Source: Streptomyces sp. HUAS YS2
GTDB taxonomy: Bacteria > Actinomycetota > Actinomycetes > Streptomycetales > Streptomycetaceae
Assembly: GCF_033343995.1 (NCBI RefSeq)
Contig: NZ_CP137573.1
Location: 5,613,001 to 5,677,000 of the forward strand
Length of the DNA stretch: 64,000 nucleotides
Direction: 5' to 3'
A program made the translations under genes and the position numbers. This document shows, in pieces, positions 32,768 through 41,431 of the stretch; positions within the stretch are counted from its first letter, which is position 1, and each line of letters begins with the position of its first letter. The notes beneath the pieces were generated by a model, which saw nothing but the letters and a program-made list of their open reading frames with translations, had not been told where the DNA came from and did no database searches.

Positions 32768-34201
32768 ATGCCCCGCCGCCACCTCCACGTGACCGGCGCA
32801 GCCGAGGCTCCCCTCCGGGCCGCCCTGCGCGCACTGCGTACCGAGCTCGCGATCCCCGACGCCTTCCCGCCCGCGGTCCTGGCCGAGGCGGAGACCGCGG
32901 CGAAGGCCCCCCGGCTCCCCGCCGACGACGCCACCGACCTCCCCCTCTTCACCATCGACCCGCCGGGCGCCACGGACCTGGACCAGGCCATGCACCTGGC
33001 CCGCCGCGCCGACGGCTACCGCATCCACTACGCCATCGCGGACGTGGCCGCGTTCGTCACCCCGGGCGGCGCCATCGACAACGAGGCCCACCACCGCGTC
33101 CAGACCCTCTATTTCCCCGACGGCAAGGTCCCGCTCCACCCGCCCGTGCTCTCCGAGGGAGCCGCGAGCCTCCTCCCCGATCAGACCGTCCCCGCCCTCC
33201 TCTGGCGCATCGACCTGGACGCCGGCGGCCGCCGCGTCGCCACCGACGTCCGCCGCGCCCTGGTCCGCAGCCGCGCCCGGCTCGACTACGCGGGAGTCCA
33301 GCAGCAGATCGACGACGGCACCGCGGAGGAACCCCTCGCCCTGCTCCGCGAGATCGGCCGGCTCCGCGAGGCCCTCGAAGCCGAACGCGGCGGCATCTCC
33401 CTCGGCGTCCCCGAGCAGGAGATCGTCGACCGGAACGGCTCGTACTCCCTGCACTACCGCGCCCCGCTCCCCGCCGACGCCTGGAACGCGCAGATCTCCC
33501 TGCTCACCGGCATGGCCGCGGCCGACATCATGACCGCCGCCGGAACGGGCGTCCTGCGCACCCTGCCCACCGCCCCGGACGGCGCGGTCGCCCGGCTGCG
33601 GCGCTCGGCCAAGGCACTCGGCGTCGACTGGCCGCACCACGTCTCGTACGCCGACGTCGTTCGTCGCCTCGACCCGCGCAACCCGCGGCACGCCGCGTTC
33701 CTCCAGGACTGCACGACCCTCCTGCGCGGCGCCGGCTACACGGTCTTCACCGACGGCAAGCTGCCCACACCCGCGATCCACGCGGCCGTGGCCGACGAGT
33801 ACACCCACTGCACAGCGCCCCTCCGCAGACTGGTCGACCGCTACGCGGGCGAACTCTGCGTCGCCGCCGTAGCCGGCCGCGAACCCCCCGAATGGGCGAC
33901 CGCCGGGCTCGCAGCACTCCCCGACGAGATGGCCGAGGGCGCACGACGCGCCAACACGGTCGAACGCGAGTGCGTGGACACGGTGGAGGCGGCGCTGCTC
34001 CAGCCCCGCGTGGGCGAACTCTTCGACGCGTACGTGATCGACGTCAAGGAGCAGGAGCCGACGGTCGGCACGGTCCACCTGGACGACCCGGCGGTCGTCG
34101 CCAGGGTCGAGGGCGACGACCTCCCCCTCGGCGCATGGCTCCGCGTCCGCCTCACACAGGCTGACCCGGGCTCGGCGAAAGTGCGGTTCGCGCCTGCGTG
34201 A
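32768..34201 (+). CDS. RNB-domain exoribonuclease (RNase II/R family)
   Basis: 477 residues, the short actinobacterial form that lacks cold-shock domains at the N-terminus. The RNB catalytic site has acidic residues in FTIDPPGATDLDQAMHL, then YRIHYAIADVAAFV and EYTHCTAPLRRLVDRY. It degrades RNA 3' to 5' hydrolytically. The start is the ATG with MPRRHLHVTG. The 3' end overlaps the convergent membrane-protein gene by 50 bases, so the two transcripts are antisense at their ends. Confidence 0.88.
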   Translation: MPRRHLHVTGAAEAPLRAALRALRTELAIPDAFPPAVLAEAETAAKAPRLPADDATDLPLFTIDPPGATDLDQAMHLARRADGYRIHYAIADVAAFVTPGGAIDNEAHHRVQTLYFPDGKVPLHPPVLSEGAASLLPDQTVPALLWRIDLDAGGRRVATDVRRALVRSRARLDYAGVQQQIDDGTAEEPLALLREIGRLREALEAERGGISLGVPEQEIVDRNGSYSLHYRAPLPADAWNAQISLLTGMAAADIMTAAGTGVLRTLPTAPDGAVARLRRSAKALGVDWPHHVSYADVVRRLDPRNPRHAAFLQDCTTLLRGAGYTVFTDGKLPTPAIHAAVADEYTHCTAPLRRLVDRYAGELCVAAVAGREPPEWATAGLAALPDEMAEGARRANTVERECVDTVEAALLQPRVGELFDAYVIDVKEQEPTVGTVHLDDPAVVARVEGDDLPLGAWLRVRLTQADPGSAKVRFAPA

Positions 34202-34976
34202 GCGCCCGTACCAGCTCCCGGGGCTCGTCGGCGTGGAAGCGGAGGATGCGGACGGCCCGGGGCCCGCCGAGGAAGCGGGGCGCGTTCACGGCCTCGCTCA
34301 GCTCGACGGTGACGGACGTCTGGGATCCGACGGCGAGGTCGAGCTCGCCGTCGGCCTTGTCGTGCGTGAACAACGACTCGTGCCGCACCGAGGCGATCAG
34401 CCCGAGCGGAACCCGAACATCGACATGAGCCCCCTGCCGCAGCCGCAACGAGTCGTCGGACAACACATGCGGCCGAGTGACGGAGGCGGCGTGCAGCCCG
34501 AGCACGAACATCACCGTGTACACATCGAGAACCAGCACCACGGCGTGCACGACCGGCAGATCAGCCAGCAGATAAGACATCCCGACGGTCTCGACGAGAC
34601 ACACGAACGCGAACCCGTACATGAGCGCGGCCTGGTCACGGGCATGAGAGAACGCCCGCGCCGCCGCACCCACCCCCACCCGCCGCCGCATCACCCACAA
34701 CCCGAGACTGGCCATCAGCCGCAGTTCATGCCCGATCAGCCTCAGCACGGCCTCGGGCACCAGCACCCCGGCGGCCTCCTGCCGCGACAGCCCTCGCCGC
34801 CGCAAGGTCGCGTAGGCGGCGACCTCCGCGACGAACAACCCGAGCACGACCCCTTCGGCGACGACCACCACGAATTCAGGAACGCGCACTCCAGCAACGA
34901 AGAGGACGACAAGCACGATCTCGGCAGGCAGCGCGGTGTAGGCGACCCCGCGCAGCACACGGACGAGAGGATTCAC
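34152..34976 (-). CDS. Membrane protein, unknown
   Basis: 274 residues from the GTG at 34976, which has GGAGGT upstream; the frame is open to 35162 but the added part is Pro/Arg-rich and unlikely. Four or more helices are visible: AEIVLVVLFVAGVRV with EFVVVVAEGVVLGLFVAEV, ALMYGFAFVCLVETVGM, then VVHAVVLVLDVYTVMFVLGL. The last 100 residues are cytoplasmic beta-rich sequence (HVLSDDSLRLRQGAHVDVRV), resembling a PH-like domain. The family is unclear. Confidence 0.7.
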   Translation of the reverse strand: MNPLVRVLRGVAYTALPAEIVLVVLFVAGVRVPEFVVVVAEGVVLGLFVAEVAAYATLRRRGLSRQEAAGVLVPEAVLRLIGHELRLMASLGLWVMRRRVGVGAAARAFSHARDQAALMYGFAFVCLVETVGMSYLLADLPVVHAVVLVLDVYTVMFVLGLHAASVTRPHVLSDDSLRLRQGAHVDVRVPLGLIASVRHESLFTHDKADGELDLAVGSQTSVTVELSEAVNAPRFLGGPRAVRILRFHADEPRELVRALTQARTALSPSPGQPV

Positions 34977-35174
34977 CGGGACCTCCAGGGCACGGTCGGG
35001 TCGGACGGGACGGACAGGAGCGGGGGACGTGGAGGGGGTCGTGTTCGGGACGTGAAGCGTGATTTGTGGCGCGCGGGAAACGCCGAGCGGACGAGGGACC
35101 CGAAGGCGCCGTAAATCATGCAGTCCCGAATGCGACCCCCGGAACGGCACCCGCGGCACCACGCACGGACCCCC

Positions 35175-35966
35175 TCACCCCGCCCCCGCGCGCTCCCGCA
35201 CCAGCCGCAGCGCGAGACGGATCACGGCCTCCTGCGCCGGCGAGAATTCGGCGAAGAAGACATCGGCAAGGGCACTGTCACCCGGGACGCCCCCGTCGTC
35301 ACCGAGCCCGGAGACGACCTCCGGCGGCAACAGATCGGCCAGCGCCCCCGCGGCCTCGGCCACACGAGGGTCGGAGACGGACGCGTCGGCCAGGGCGTCG
35401 AGCCGCACATACACGTCGTGCGCCCGCGCCGCCGCCCCCGGCGCCTCCGCCATCGCCCGCATCGCCCCCATCAACCGCTCCCGCTCCGCCCCCGCCGGCG
35501 CCACGGTCTCCAGCAGCGTCAGCATCTCCCGGTCCTTGGCCGCCATCGGCGACTCGGGCAGCCCCGCGGACGCCTGCGCCATGTCGTGGAACAGCTCCGC
35601 GAGCGCGGGGGAGACGGGCCCCTCGGCGGTGAGCCGCCCCGCCCGCGCCTGCGCGAGCAGCCCGGCGAGCCGCGACCGCCGTTCGTGGAGCACGGCCTCC
35701 TGCCGGCGCAGGTCGTCGTCGAGCTCCTCCAGCACCTCGACCAGCTCCCGCCCCCCGTCGTCCGCGAGCACGTCCCGCACCTCGTCGAGCCCGAGCCCCA
35801 GCTCGGTCAGGCGCCGGATCCGGGCGAGCAGCACGGCGTCCCGCACGGTGTACGACCGGTACCCGTTGGCCCGCCGCACGGGCTCGGGCAGCAGCCCGAG
35901 CTGGTGGTAGTGCCGCACGGCCCGCGGGGTGACCCCGACGAGCGCGGCGATCTCGCCGATACGCAT
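35175..35966 (-). CDS. MerR-family transcriptional regulator
   Basis: 263 residues. The winged HTH is MRIGEIAALVGVTPRAVRHY followed by HQLGLLPEPVRRANGYRSYT, then the dimerisation coil (about 75-125). The C-terminal 130 residues form an effector domain without a metal-binding Cys pattern, so it may sense a small organic molecule. The start lies directly after a MerR-style promoter with a 19-bp spacer and an internal dyad, so it is probably autoregulated and leaderless. Confidence 0.9.
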   Translation of the reverse strand: MRIGEIAALVGVTPRAVRHYHQLGLLPEPVRRANGYRSYTVRDAVLLARIRRLTELGLGLDEVRDVLADDGGRELVEVLEELDDDLRRQEAVLHERRSRLAGLLAQARAGRLTAEGPVSPALAELFHDMAQASAGLPESPMAAKDREMLTLLETVAPAGAERERLMGAMRAMAEAPGAAARAHDVYVRLDALADASVSDPRVAEAAGALADLLPPEVVSGLGDDGGVPGDSALADVFFAEFSPAQEAVIRLALRLVRERAGAG

Positions 35967-35972
35967 GGCCTC

Positions 35973-36003
35973 AGTAGAAACCCTGACGCTGCGACAAGGT
36001 CAA
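35973..36003 (-). promoter_or_regulatory. MerR-type promoter with 19-bp spacer and dyad
   Basis: Read on the reverse strand: -35 TTGACC (36003-35998), 19-base spacer holding the imperfect dyad around TGTCGCAGCGTCAGGG, -10 TCTACT (35978-35973). The ATG follows after six bases, so transcription should start at or next to the start codon. Confidence 0.6.
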
Positions 36004-36047
36004 GCGGTGTCGGCCGGACGCCGCACGACGGGTAGCATGGTCGGCAC

Positions 36048-36455
36048 GGCAGACGAGCCGGGCGGACGGCCGCGTGGGGATTGCAAGATCCTCCCGAGGA
36101 ACGTCCGGGCTCCACAGGGCAGGGTGGTGGGTAACGCCCACCCGGGGTGACCCGCGGGACAGTGCCACAGAAAACAGACCGCCGGGGACCTCGGTCCCCG
36201 GTAAGGGTGAAACGGTGGTGTAAGAGACCACCAGCGCCTGAGGTGACTCAGGCGGCTAGGTAAACCCCACCCGGAGCAAGGTCAAGAGGGAGCACTCCGG
36301 TGCTCCTGCGCGGACGATCGAGGGCTGCCCGCCCGAGTTCGCGGGTAGACCGCACGAGGCCGGTGGCAACACCGGTCCTAGATGGATGGCCGTCTCCCCG
36401 GCCGCCGCGAGGCGACCGGGCGACAGAACCCGGCGTACAGCCCGACTCGTCTGCC
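36048..36455 (+). ncRNA. rnpB: RNase P RNA (type A)
   Basis: About 408 nt. The outer helix pairs GGCAGACGAGCCGGG with CCCGACTCGTCTGCC. Conserved core segments are clear: GAGGAACGTCCGGGCTCCAC near the 5' end, ACAGTGCCACAGAAAACAGAC, GGTAAGGGTGAAACGGTGG, GTAAGAGACCACCAG, and GTAAACCCCACCCGGAGCAAG, followed by AGATGGATG. It is the catalytic RNA that matures tRNA 5' ends. A TAGCAT -10 element at 36033-36038 fits a start near 36045. It is divergent from the MerR gene. Confidence 0.95.
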
Positions 36456-36504
36456 TCACCCCCTTCCGGGGCATCCCCTCTTCCGGGTCATCTCCCCTTC
36501 CGGG

Positions 36505-37242
36505 TCATTTCCTCCTGGCATGCAGCAGGAGGAGCGAGGACAGGGGAGGGGTCGCGCAGGCCAGGCGGTCCACGAGGCGCAGCGGGCGCGGCACTCCGTG
36601 GAAGGGCGCTCCGGCGAGCTGCACCACGTCGAACCCGGCCGCGCCGACGAACTCCCGCAGCGCGCGGGCGGTGTACAGGCGCAGATGGCCGACGACCTCG
36701 CTGCCGGGGCGGCCGTGGATGCGGCGCAGGCTCACCTCCGAGAAGACCGGCTGCACGCCGGCGAGCAGCAGCGCACGGTTGTACCAGGCGGCGAGATTCG
36801 GCGTGGAGAGCATGAGATGGCCGCCGGGCCGGAGGACCCGGTGCAGCTCGTCGAGGGCGCCGTCGGGGTCGACGAGATGCTCGATCACCTCGCTGAACAG
36901 CACCGCGTCGGCGGATCCGGTGGCGAACGGCAGCCCCCCGTCGCTGAGTTCGCCGCGTACGACGTGCGGCAGACGGGTGCGGGCGCGGCGCAGGGCGTCG
37001 TGGGACCAGTCCACGCCGACGAGCCGGTGACCCGTGAGGTGGCGTGCGGCGACGCTCCCGGCGGTGCCGTCGCCGCAGCCGATGTCGAGGACGGTCGCCG
37101 GGCCCGCGGCGGCGGCCGGCCCGAGTGCGGCGGCGAGCAGCCGTGCCTGACGGTGGCTGCGGGCGTCGCCGGAGGCGACGGGCACGGCAGGGTCCTCGTA
37201 GAAGTCGCGCAGCCCGCGCGGGGCGATGGTGCGTGTGGTCAC
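36505..37242 (-). CDS. Class I SAM-dependent methyltransferase
   Basis: 245 residues from a GTG preceded by GGAGGA. SAM-binding motif I is VLDIGCGDGTAGSVAARHL, followed by GVDWSHDALRRARTRL, EVIEHLVDPDGAL and LRPGGHLMLSTPN, a UbiE/Methyltransf_11 layout. The C-terminal part (GFDVVQLAGAPFHGVPRP) resembles lipid or sugar methyltransferases. It overlaps the FkbM gene by four bases. Its position beside a glycan island suggests sugar methylation. Confidence 0.85.
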   Translation of the reverse strand: MTTRTIAPRGLRDFYEDPAVPVASGDARSHRQARLLAAALGPAAAAGPATVLDIGCGDGTAGSVAARHLTGHRLVGVDWSHDALRRARTRLPHVVRGELSDGGLPFATGSADAVLFSEVIEHLVDPDGALDELHRVLRPGGHLMLSTPNLAAWYNRALLLAGVQPVFSEVSLRRIHGRPGSEVVGHLRLYTARALREFVGAAGFDVVQLAGAPFHGVPRPLRLVDRLACATPPLSSLLLLHARRK

Positions 37243-38252
37243 CGTGTGTCCTCCGTGGCAGGGACGAGGGGCCGTGTGTGTCTGGCGGCGTGCCGCGGGC
37301 GGCCGGTGTGCCGCGCGGCCCAGGCGGCGAGGACGGCCGCGTGCTCGGGGCGTGCGGCGGCTGCGATGTTGAACAGGCGATTGCCGTAGGGCCGGGTCAG
37401 GAGGTCGCGCGGGGCGCCGGTACGGACGCACGCGGCCGTCGCGTCGACGACGTGGATCGTGTCGTACACCTCGGCGAGGAGGTCGGCGAACTCCTCCACG
37501 CGGAAGCCGGCCCGGGTCAGGGTGTCACGGCAGTACTCGACCAGCAGCGTGGGGCGGTCCTCGGCGAGGATGCGACGGGCGCCGCGCAGGACGTGGCCCT
37601 CGTACCCCTCCGTGTCGACCTTGAGGACGTCGACGGGACTGCGGTCCGGGCCGTCGCCGAGCAGTCCGGGCAGGTGGTCGTCGAGGGCGACCTGCCGTAC
37701 GGGCACGCCCCGGCTCCCGTCCACGGTGACGAAGTGCTGTCCGCAGTCCCGTGCCAGACGCAGCACGGCCGTCCCGGCCGCCGCACCCACGGCCAGCGGT
37801 TCGACGACGACGTCGACGCCGGCCTCACCGGCGCCGCGCGCGGCGTTGCGCTCGACGTTCTCGCGCAGCAGAGCGCGGTTCTCGGGAACCGGTTCGAACG
37901 CCACCACCCGTCCGCCCGGCGGAAGTCGACGGGCCGCCAGGCAGCTGTAGACCCCGAGGTTGGCTCCGACGTCGACGACCGTCCGGCTCTCGGCGCACAG
38001 CCGCTCGAAGAGGTCGAGTTCGATGGTCTCGTAGTACCCGCCGAGCAGGCCCGCGGTGATGGAGGAGCCCGACGGCGGGACGGTGAGCTCCAGGTCGCGG
38101 AAGGCGGTGCGGGTCGGCCGTGAGCCGTACCCGAGGTGGACGATCTGCCGGACGACGGCGCCGGCCAGCGGCCACCGGGCCACCTGGGTGCGACCGAGCC
38201 ACTGTCGGCCGGTGCGGATCACCGCCATGGCGGCGCGCTGTCTGAGGTCCAT
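37239..38252 (-). CDS. FkbM-family methyltransferase
   Basis: 337 residues. The FkbM signature is FERLCAESRTVVDVGANLG, then YSCLAARRLPPGGRVVAFEP, NVERNA and VDVLKVDTEGYEGHVLRGA. FkbM enzymes methylate hydroxyls of polyketides and glycans. The first 80 residues are an extension with a hydrophobic amphipathic stretch. It heads a two-gene reverse operon with the preceding methyltransferase and diverges from the secreted LAETG protein, so both arms could share one control region. The target is unknown; cell-surface sugar is the favoured inference. Confidence 0.86.
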   Translation of the reverse strand: MDLRQRAAMAVIRTGRQWLGRTQVARWPLAGAVVRQIVHLGYGSRPTRTAFRDLELTVPPSGSSITAGLLGGYYETIELDLFERLCAESRTVVDVGANLGVYSCLAARRLPPGGRVVAFEPVPENRALLRENVERNAARGAGEAGVDVVVEPLAVGAAAGTAVLRLARDCGQHFVTVDGSRGVPVRQVALDDHLPGLLGDGPDRSPVDVLKVDTEGYEGHVLRGARRILAEDRPTLLVEYCRDTLTRAGFRVEEFADLLAEVYDTIHVVDATAACVRTGAPRDLLTRPYGNRLFNIAAAARPEHAAVLAAWAARHTGRPRHAARHTRPLVPATEDTR

Positions 38253-38515
38253 CGATGAGTCTCCCTGCGGTCGGTGCCGCGTCCCTCGAGGTCTGGTTCC
38301 GACCGATGGTCGGCCGGTGCGGACGCCGGAGGGCGGAACACCCCGGTGGAGCGCCCCCGGTTCCACCCGGGTGCCTCAACGCGCGGAGCAACTCACAAGT
38401 CTGACTGAGTGATAAAGATGCATTAAGTGCCCCATTCACCCTGTCTGCGGAGATATGTCCTTCTCGTGTTGCCGGGTGCTCTGCCCGGACGAGGACCTCC
38501 TCTCAGGAAGAACCC
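38253..38515. promoter_or_regulatory. Divergent promoter region of glycan island
   Basis: 263 bases between the FkbM gene and the secreted LAETG gene. An unusually AT-rich patch at about 38391-38425 (CAAGTCTGACTGAGTGATA, then AAGATGCATTAAG) stands out in the GC-rich surroundings and is the likely promoter area. No clear operator palindrome was seen. AGGAAG at 38507-38512 is the ribosome binding site of the forward gene. Confidence 0.4.
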
Positions 38516-39199
38516 ATGACCAGTCAGATCAGAATCAGGGCACTGTCCTTCGGTGCCGTCTCCCTGCTGACCAGCGCTCTCGCGGCGGGCCCCGTCGCGC
38601 AGGCCGTCGCCGTGCCCGCCCCGGCGGCCGCGCCCGCGGTCGCCGTCCTGCAGCCCGTGGGCGACGGCGATCACAGCGGCCACGGCGACTATCCGGTGCA
38701 CAAGGGCAAGCTGCACCTGAAGTTCTACGACCATCAGTTGTGCGGCGGGTCCAAGCTGGGTGTCTCGGGCAGCGGCTACACCCCGGGTGCCACCGTCCGG
38801 CTGAGCCTGCACTCCCACGAGCACTCCCTCGGTGAGGCCTTCGCCGGGCCCACGGGCACCTTCACCAAGACGGTGACGCTGCCTGTTGGCGTCGACCGGG
38901 GCTGGCACACCATCAAGGCCGTCGGGTCGGACGCGCGGGGCGGCACGCTGCTGGAGACCGCCAAGATCAAGGTCACGTGTCGCACGGGCCACAGCCTGGC
39001 CGAGACCGGGGTGACGGCCGCCGAGCGGTCCACCCTGGCCGCGGGTGCGCCGGGCGCCCCCTCGTCGACGGGCGCGCTGGCCGCCGGAACGCAGGACGAT
39101 CCCTGGTCGACGGCCGCGGCGGCCACCGCGCTGGGTGCGACGGCGCTGGCCGGCGCCGCCCTGCTCGCGGTCCGCGCGCACCGCAGGACGCGAGGCTGA
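38516..39199 (+). CDS. Secreted surface protein, candidate sortase substrate
   Basis: 227 residues. A Sec signal peptide (RALSFGAVSLLTSALAAGPV ending AQAVA) is followed by a His/Gly-rich stretch (GDGDHSGHGDYPVHKG) and an Ig-like beta domain with two Cys (QLCGGSKLGVSGSGYTPGAT, IKVTCRTG). LAETG occurs at 161-165, the LAXTG form recognised by class E sortases. A C-terminal helix (STAAAATALGATALAGAALL) with RAHRRTRG tail follows, but only after 32 further residues, an atypical spacing. A class E sortase is encoded in the same gene run. It probably is wall-anchored or membrane-held. Confidence 0.7.
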   Translation: MTSQIRIRALSFGAVSLLTSALAAGPVAQAVAVPAPAAAPAVAVLQPVGDGDHSGHGDYPVHKGKLHLKFYDHQLCGGSKLGVSGSGYTPGATVRLSLHSHEHSLGEAFAGPTGTFTKTVTLPVGVDRGWHTIKAVGSDARGGTLLETAKIKVTCRTGHSLAETGVTAAERSTLAAGAPGAPSSTGALAAGTQDDPWSTAAAATALGATALAGAALLAVRAHRRTRG

Positions 39200-39210
39200 G
39201 CTGCAGCTCC

Positions 39211-41427
39211 ATGACGCAGCATCAGATGCGCAGCCGGCACGTGTTCCGTCACGGCACCGCTGCCCAGGCGCGCAGTAACACTGACAAGGCGGCGGGGCTC
39301 GTGGGTCCCGCCGCCGGGGCGCCGACCGCGCGTGTCCGCCTGCCGGGCACGGTCCTGTGCGCGGTCCTGGTCGTGCTGTCCGGGGCGGCCGACCTCCTCG
39401 TACACACCGTCTCCTGCCGGTTGCTGGGTCCCGCCGACTACGGCACCGTCGCCTCCCTCCTCTCCCTCGTCGCCGCGCTCGGGGTACCGCTCGCCGCGGT
39501 GCAGACCGTGCTGGCCGCGACCGTCGTACGGGCCAGGGAGCGCGGACAGGCCGTCCGGCCCCAGCAGCTCCTGCGGCGGGTGCTGATCCTGGCGACCGTT
39601 CTGGCCGCCGTATCGGCCCCGTTGGCCTGGCCGCTCGGCGCGGCCCTTCGGATTCCCGTCCTCCCTCTCCTGTTGGCCGATCTCTTCCTGATCCCCAGCG
39701 CCGCCTGCGCGGTGCTGTGGGCCTGGGCCTACGGCAGCCACGGCCTGGCCGCCGTGGTCCTGCCGACGGCGGCCGGGGCGTCGGTGCGACTGGCGGCCAC
39801 GGTGCTGTTCCTGCACGGTGGGCACGGGGCGCTCGGCGTCGTGGCGGCGACGGTGCTCGGCGAGACCGTCACCGCGGTGTCGCTGCTGATCGCCTCACGT
39901 GTGCTGGGCCGGCGCGCCCCCCACAGCCGGACGGTCGTGCTGCGCCTCGCACCGCGCGTGGCGACGACAGCGGTGACGACCATGACCGGGCTGTGGGTGC
40001 TCACCGGCATCGACGTGGTGTTCGCCCGCCGGTGGCTGCCCGCCGAGGAGTCCGGCAGGTACGCCGCCGCCGCCTTTCTGGCCAAGGCGCTGGTGTGCGC
40101 CGCCCAGGTGATCCTGCTGTTCCTGCTGGACCGGCTCGCTTCGCAGGACGCCGCCGCGTCCGGTCGCGCACTCGGCATGGCGCTGGCCGCCGCGGGACTC
40201 GCCGGCACGGTCGCGACCGGCGCGCTGACGCTGGGCGGGCACTCCCTGGTGCCCCTGATGTTCGGTGACGCCTATCGGATCGGCGCTCTGTTGGGGTTGT
40301 GTCTCGGTGTCGCCGTGACCCTGCTGGTCGCTCTCACCGTGCTGTTGCACTACCACGCCACCAACGGCTCCGCGATGAGCGGCGGCTGGACCGGGGCGCT
40401 CGCCTTCGCGGTACTGCTCCTGCTGCTGCCCCGAACCCCCGAGGGCGTCGCCGCCGCGCTGGCCGTCGCCGCCGGACTCTCCGTCGCCCGTGCGCTGTAC
40501 GACGTGCCGCGGACCCGTCGGGGCCGGCACCCGGCGGCCGTCGTTCCCTCCCTGCCGAACGGCACGAACGGCCCGAACGGCCCGGCCGAGCGGGCCGGCG
40601 GCGGCCTGCTGCACCGCGCCGCCGACCTCGACGTCAGTATCGTCATCCCGTACTACAACCCCGGACCCGCGCTTCGTCGGCACGTCGAGGACGTCCTGCG
40701 GGTCCTGGACGGCTACGGTCTTCCGTACGAGGTGGTGGCGGTCTCCGACGGCTGCACCGACGGCAGTCCGCGACTCCTCGACGACGTGACGCACCATCGG
40801 CTCGTGCGGGTCGGCTATCCGGTGAACGGCGGCAAGGGCACGGCCGTGCGCACCGGGTTCTCCCACAGCCGGGGGCGCTGGATCGGTTTCATCGACGCCG
40901 ACGGGGACGTACCTGCCGACCTCCTCCCGACACTGCTGGACGTCGCCCGGATCCAGGGCGCGGACGCGGCGATCGGGGCCAAGACCGCGCAGCCGGCCGC
41001 GCTCTCGCACCGCTCGGAGATCGCGCGCTGGGTGTGTTCCCACACCTACCGCCGCGTGACGCGGCTGCTGTTCCACCTACCCGTCCACGACACGCAGACC
41101 GGAATCAAGGTGTTCCGGCGCGAGGCCCTCGCCTCGATCCTCCCGCTGTGCAGGGAGCCGCGGTTCGCCTTCGACCTGGAGCTGCTGGCACTGCTCCAGC
41201 GGCACGGCTTCCGGCGCTTCGCCGTGGTGCCCGTGAGGCTCAGGACCCGCTTTACCAGCACCGTCAGCTTCATGGCCGTGCTGCTCATGCTGATCGACAC
41301 GGTCCAGCTCAGTCTCCGCGTGAGCCGCACCCGGCCGCTGCTCCGGCGGCCCGGGCTTCCCCGTCCGACCACCACCGCGATCGGTCCGCAGCCCGTGCTG
41401 CGGACGGTTCCCGAGACCCAGGGCTGA
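39211..41427 (+). CDS. Flippase-glycosyltransferase fusion protein
   Basis: 738 residues joining two functions. Residues about 40-440 form 12-14 helices of a polysaccharide flippase (Wzx/MATE-like), with ADYGTVASLLSLVAALGVPL near the start. A linker of Asn-Gly-Pro repeats follows. Residues about 475-700 are a family 2 glycosyltransferase of dolichyl-phosphate-mannose-synthase type: DLDVSIVIPYYNPGPALRRH, VAVSDGCTDGSPRLLD, WIGFIDADGDVPADLL and DTQTGIKVFRREAL. The GT part may charge a polyprenyl phosphate with sugar and the flippase part may export it. The start could also be ATG 39226. Confidence 0.8.
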   Translation: MTQHQMRSRHVFRHGTAAQARSNTDKAAGLVGPAAGAPTARVRLPGTVLCAVLVVLSGAADLLVHTVSCRLLGPADYGTVASLLSLVAALGVPLAAVQTVLAATVVRARERGQAVRPQQLLRRVLILATVLAAVSAPLAWPLGAALRIPVLPLLLADLFLIPSAACAVLWAWAYGSHGLAAVVLPTAAGASVRLAATVLFLHGGHGALGVVAATVLGETVTAVSLLIASRVLGRRAPHSRTVVLRLAPRVATTAVTTMTGLWVLTGIDVVFARRWLPAEESGRYAAAAFLAKALVCAAQVILLFLLDRLASQDAAASGRALGMALAAAGLAGTVATGALTLGGHSLVPLMFGDAYRIGALLGLCLGVAVTLLVALTVLLHYHATNGSAMSGGWTGALAFAVLLLLLPRTPEGVAAALAVAAGLSVARALYDVPRTRRGRHPAAVVPSLPNGTNGPNGPAERAGGGLLHRAADLDVSIVIPYYNPGPALRRHVEDVLRVLDGYGLPYEVVAVSDGCTDGSPRLLDDVTHHRLVRVGYPVNGGKGTAVRTGFSHSRGRWIGFIDADGDVPADLLPTLLDVARIQGADAAIGAKTAQPAALSHRSEIARWVCSHTYRRVTRLLFHLPVHDTQTGIKVFRREALASILPLCREPRFAFDLELLALLQRHGFRRFAVVPVRLRTRFTSTVSFMAVLLMLIDTVQLSLRVSRTRPLLRRPGLPRPTTTAIGPQPVLRTVPETQG

Positions 41428-41431
41428 ACCC

